Assembly: GCA_007126175.1 (NCBI GenBank)
Contig: SLBU01000174.1
Span: 1 to 6,659 of the forward strand
Reading direction: 5' to 3'
From: Kiritimatiellia bacterium
Lineage (GTDB): Bacteria > Verrucomicrobiota > Kiritimatiellia > UBA8416
Length of the DNA: 6,659 bases
A model generated the notes under the pieces. That model was not told the DNA's origin. It saw only the letters and a program-made list of their open reading frames with translations, and did not search any database. Positions 5,088 to 6,659 of this stretch are shown here, in pieces; position 1 is the stretch's first letter; each line of letters starts with the position of its first letter. A program made the translations under genes and the position numbers.

Positions 5088-6485
5088 TCAATAGTCGTCG
5101 TGGGTGGTGGCGCAGGATTCGCGGCCGATTTTGTCGTCGAGGGATATTGTCATGACGTCTGTGGCATCGGTGATCTGGTTTTCGTAGATGTTCCATCGCT
5201 GTGAGAAGAGGTAGCCGAAGGCAGAGACCCAGATGAAAGGGGCGAGGAGGTTGAAGGATCGGGTCATTTCGGCCACAATGATCACCGTGGAGATGGGGGC
5301 ATTGGCGGCACCAGAGAAGAATCCGACCATACCAACGAGGATAAATACGGTGAGGGGGATTTCGGATGCAGGCAAGATCCATTGGTAGATGCCGCCAAAT
5401 ACGCCGCCGAGTGCAGCCCCGGCAAAAAGGGAGGGGCCGAATACGCCGCCGGAACCTCCGGATCCAATGGAGAAGCTGGTGGCGAGCATTTTGCCGAGGA
5501 AGCAGAGGGCGAGTAGGCCGAGGGAAAACTCACCGAGGATGATTTTCTGGAGGCCGTATGATCCCTCGCCGAGAACGGAGGGAACGGCGATGGCGATGAG
5601 GCCAGTGAGAACGCCGCCAATGGCGGGTTTGATATATGGGGGAATTGAAATCTTTCGGAAGGTGTTGCGGATGAAGTAGAAAAATCTGACAAAGAGGATT
5701 GCAGCGAGAGCGGTGGTAATACCGAGGGCAGTGAATGCGGGAAAGTCCAGTAGGGAGAGGCTGTATTGCATTTCGGGCAAGACGAAGACGGGGGTGCTCC
5801 CGAAGTACATGGTATAGACGGCATAGGAGGTTGCCGAGGCAATGATGGCGGGGATAAGGACGCGGCCTTCGAAGCGCAGGTCGGAGTAGAGGATTTCGGT
5901 GGCAAAGATAGCGGCGGCAAGGGGGGCACGAAAGATGGCGGCGATACCGGCCGACATACCGGCGAGGATGATTTCGCGCCGGTATTTATGAAGCGCGGGG
6001 ATGCATTGTACGATGAGGGAGCTGATGCCGGCACCGATCTGTGCAATGGGTCCTTCCTTTCCGCCGGAACCTCCGGATCCGAGGGTGAGGGCAGAGGCAA
6101 TCATCTTGACAATACTTGCGCGCACGCGCAGGCGACCGTCTTTCTGGTGGTAGGCGTGGATGACTTCATCGGTGCCGTGGCCGCCGGCCTCGGGGGCAAA
6201 TCGGTTGACGATCCAACCTGTGATGAGTCCGCCGGTGCCTGCCAGGAGGGGAAACAGCCACCAACGGAGCGGTGGTTTCTCCCATGGCAGACTGAAGCGT
6301 TTTTCGCCCCAGACGATACGTGTTTCGCCATAGCCGGCAATGCCCTCGAGCAGGAAGATGTTTGCGAGCGACATGAGTTGCTGGAAGGCAATCGCACTTA
6401 AGCCAACGATGAGTCCAATGGTGGCATAGACACACAAGAGGGCTACGGTTCTGCGGTAATTGATCGTTTTGGTTACGGGGGGCAT
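5088..6485 (-). CDS. ClC-family chloride channel or H+/Cl- antiporter
   Basis: 465 residues, an inner-membrane anion transport protein working as a dimer in characterised relatives. The frame opens at 6584, but the ATG at 6485 has TAAGGA (6498-6493) 7 nt upstream and starts just before the first membrane helix, so it is preferred. All three ion-path signatures are seen: GGHGTDE at 101-107 (the GSGIP position, with Thr where Pro-flanking residues usually sit), GSGGSGGKEGP at 136-146 with the gating glutamate E144, and GSGGSGGVFGP at 341-351 with F349. Y434 in NIYENQ fits the central tyrosine. At the internal proton-glutamate position of E. coli ClcA (E203) I read Ile after E197 in FATEILY, which could mean a channel or a different proton path. 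The C-terminal tail after the last helix is only about 30 residues, so there are no CBS domains. It follows the 47-residue protein by 10 nt. Confidence 0.95.
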   Translation of the reverse strand: MPPVTKTINYRRTVALLCVYATIGLIVGLSAIAFQQLMSLANIFLLEGIAGYGETRIVWGEKRFSLPWEKPPLRWWLFPLLAGTGGLITGWIVNRFAPEAGGHGTDEVIHAYHQKDGRLRVRASIVKMIASALTLGSGGSGGKEGPIAQIGAGISSLIVQCIPALHKYRREIILAGMSAGIAAIFRAPLAAAIFATEILYSDLRFEGRVLIPAIIASATSYAVYTMYFGSTPVFVLPEMQYSLSLLDFPAFTALGITTALAAILFVRFFYFIRNTFRKISIPPYIKPAIGGVLTGLIAIAVPSVLGEGSYGLQKIILGEFSLGLLALCFLGKMLATSFSIGSGGSGGVFGPSLFAGAALGGVFGGIYQWILPASEIPLTVFILVGMVGFFSGAANAPISTVIIVAEMTRSFNLLAPFIWVSAFGYLFSQRWNIYENQITDATDVMTISLDDKIGRESCATTHDDY

Positions 6486-6495
6486 GACGGTTTCC

Positions 6496-6639
6496 TTATT
6501 GTAAAAGTGCGGGAGATAAGCCCTGCTGTAACTTGATACCATGGCGCACCAAGGTGTCGCCCATAAAGAAAAGCGTGACGGCAAGAATAGCCAGCAGGCT
6601 GGAGCTTGCGATAAGTATACGCTTCAGGATTCTTTTCAT
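6496..6639 (-). CDS. 47-residue single-span membrane protein upstream of ClC gene
   Basis: A short gene that does not resemble anything I recognise. It starts MKRILKRILI, continues with a hydrophobic stretch to about residue 25 (SSSLLAILAVTLFFMG), then a short polar and amphipathic tail ending SPALLQ and TAA. This is a basic N-terminus plus one membrane span, inside-positive. GAGG (6647-6644) lies 4 nt before the ATG, a short but usable spacing. The TAA forms the first bases of the TAAGGA ribosome binding site of the ClC gene, so the two are probably translated from one message. The frame has no stop between this ATG and the window edge, so a longer N-terminus is possible. It could be a small membrane partner of the transporter, or a signal-anchor remnant of a longer protein. 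Confidence 0.55.
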   Translation of the reverse strand: MKRILKRILIASSSLLAILAVTLFFMGDTLVRHGIKLQQGLSPALLQ

Positions 6640-6659
6640 CACACCTCGTTGGGTGACAC

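Noticed and set aside
5766..6401. Plus-strand open frame of 211 codons opposite the ClC gene
   Set aside because: Antisense shadow of a gene with unmistakable ClC signatures; no ribosome binding site or recognisable domain.
6486..6584. 33-residue longer start for the ClC gene
   Set aside because: No ribosome binding site near 6584, and the extension overlaps the 47-residue ORF; the ATG at 6485 has TAAGGA at 7-nt spacing.
6639..6659. End of an upstream gene reading VSPNEV and TGA, overlapping the 47-residue ORF as TGATG
   Set aside because: Only six codons are visible, so it cannot be told from chance, though the overlap would fit an operon.
1..6659. CRISPR array, tRNA, rRNA, insertion-sequence ends
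   Set aside because: No regularly spaced repeats, no cloverleaf-like segment and no transposase or paired terminal inverted repeats were seen; the palindromic units are only two copies inside one gene.

Overview
The window holds one strand of genes: everything I can support reads on the minus strand, right to left, with short gaps or overlaps throughout. Several exported proteins begin with cleavable-looking signal peptides and two end in aromatic residues. That suggests a Gram-negative bacterium of moderately high GC. The lineage is not certain. A diverged, exported YidD, the small GCCFG proteins and the LGxPGSSLA repeat remind me of the PVC group (Kiritimatiellota, Lentisphaerota, Verrucomicrobiota), but this is a weak inference.

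Layout in the order of transcription: (1) 6639-6496, a 47-residue single-span membrane protein. It is coupled by a 10-nt gap to (2) 6485-5088, a 465-residue ClC-family chloride channel or transporter without CBS domains. (3) A 70-nt spacer with a plausible sigma-70 promoter. (4) 5017-4718 and 4691-4404, two tandem paralogues of about 100 residues with signal peptides and a conserved VGCCFG / GKDLHFRDWGR core. (5) 4400-3753, a YidD-domain protein with an added signal peptide and TPR-like N-terminus, overlapping by ATGA (6) 3756-2764, a TPR protein with a C-terminal glycine-rich membrane module. (7) 2706-1, most of a single-chain restriction-modification enzyme (nuclease, N6-adenine methylase, specificity region). 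It has no in-frame stop in all 902 codons and runs off the left edge.

Genes in (4) to (6) look like one envelope operon: two small exported proteins, a YidD-like protein and its TPR partner, with gaps of 26 nt, 3 nt and a 4-nt overlap. The most striking feature is a strong intrinsic-terminator sequence (12-bp perfect stem, 6-nt loop, T-rich tail) inside the first 20 codons of the YidD-like gene, where it also encodes the hydrophobic core of the signal peptide. It could throttle the YidD/TPR pair relative to the small proteins. The same two genes carry C8 and C9 homopolymers in coding sequence, and the TPR gene carries a 45-nt in-frame repeat built around a GC palindrome. The combination of small GCCFG proteins, exported YidD and TPR protein is the best candidate here for an undescribed system. 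Its function cannot be read from the sequence.
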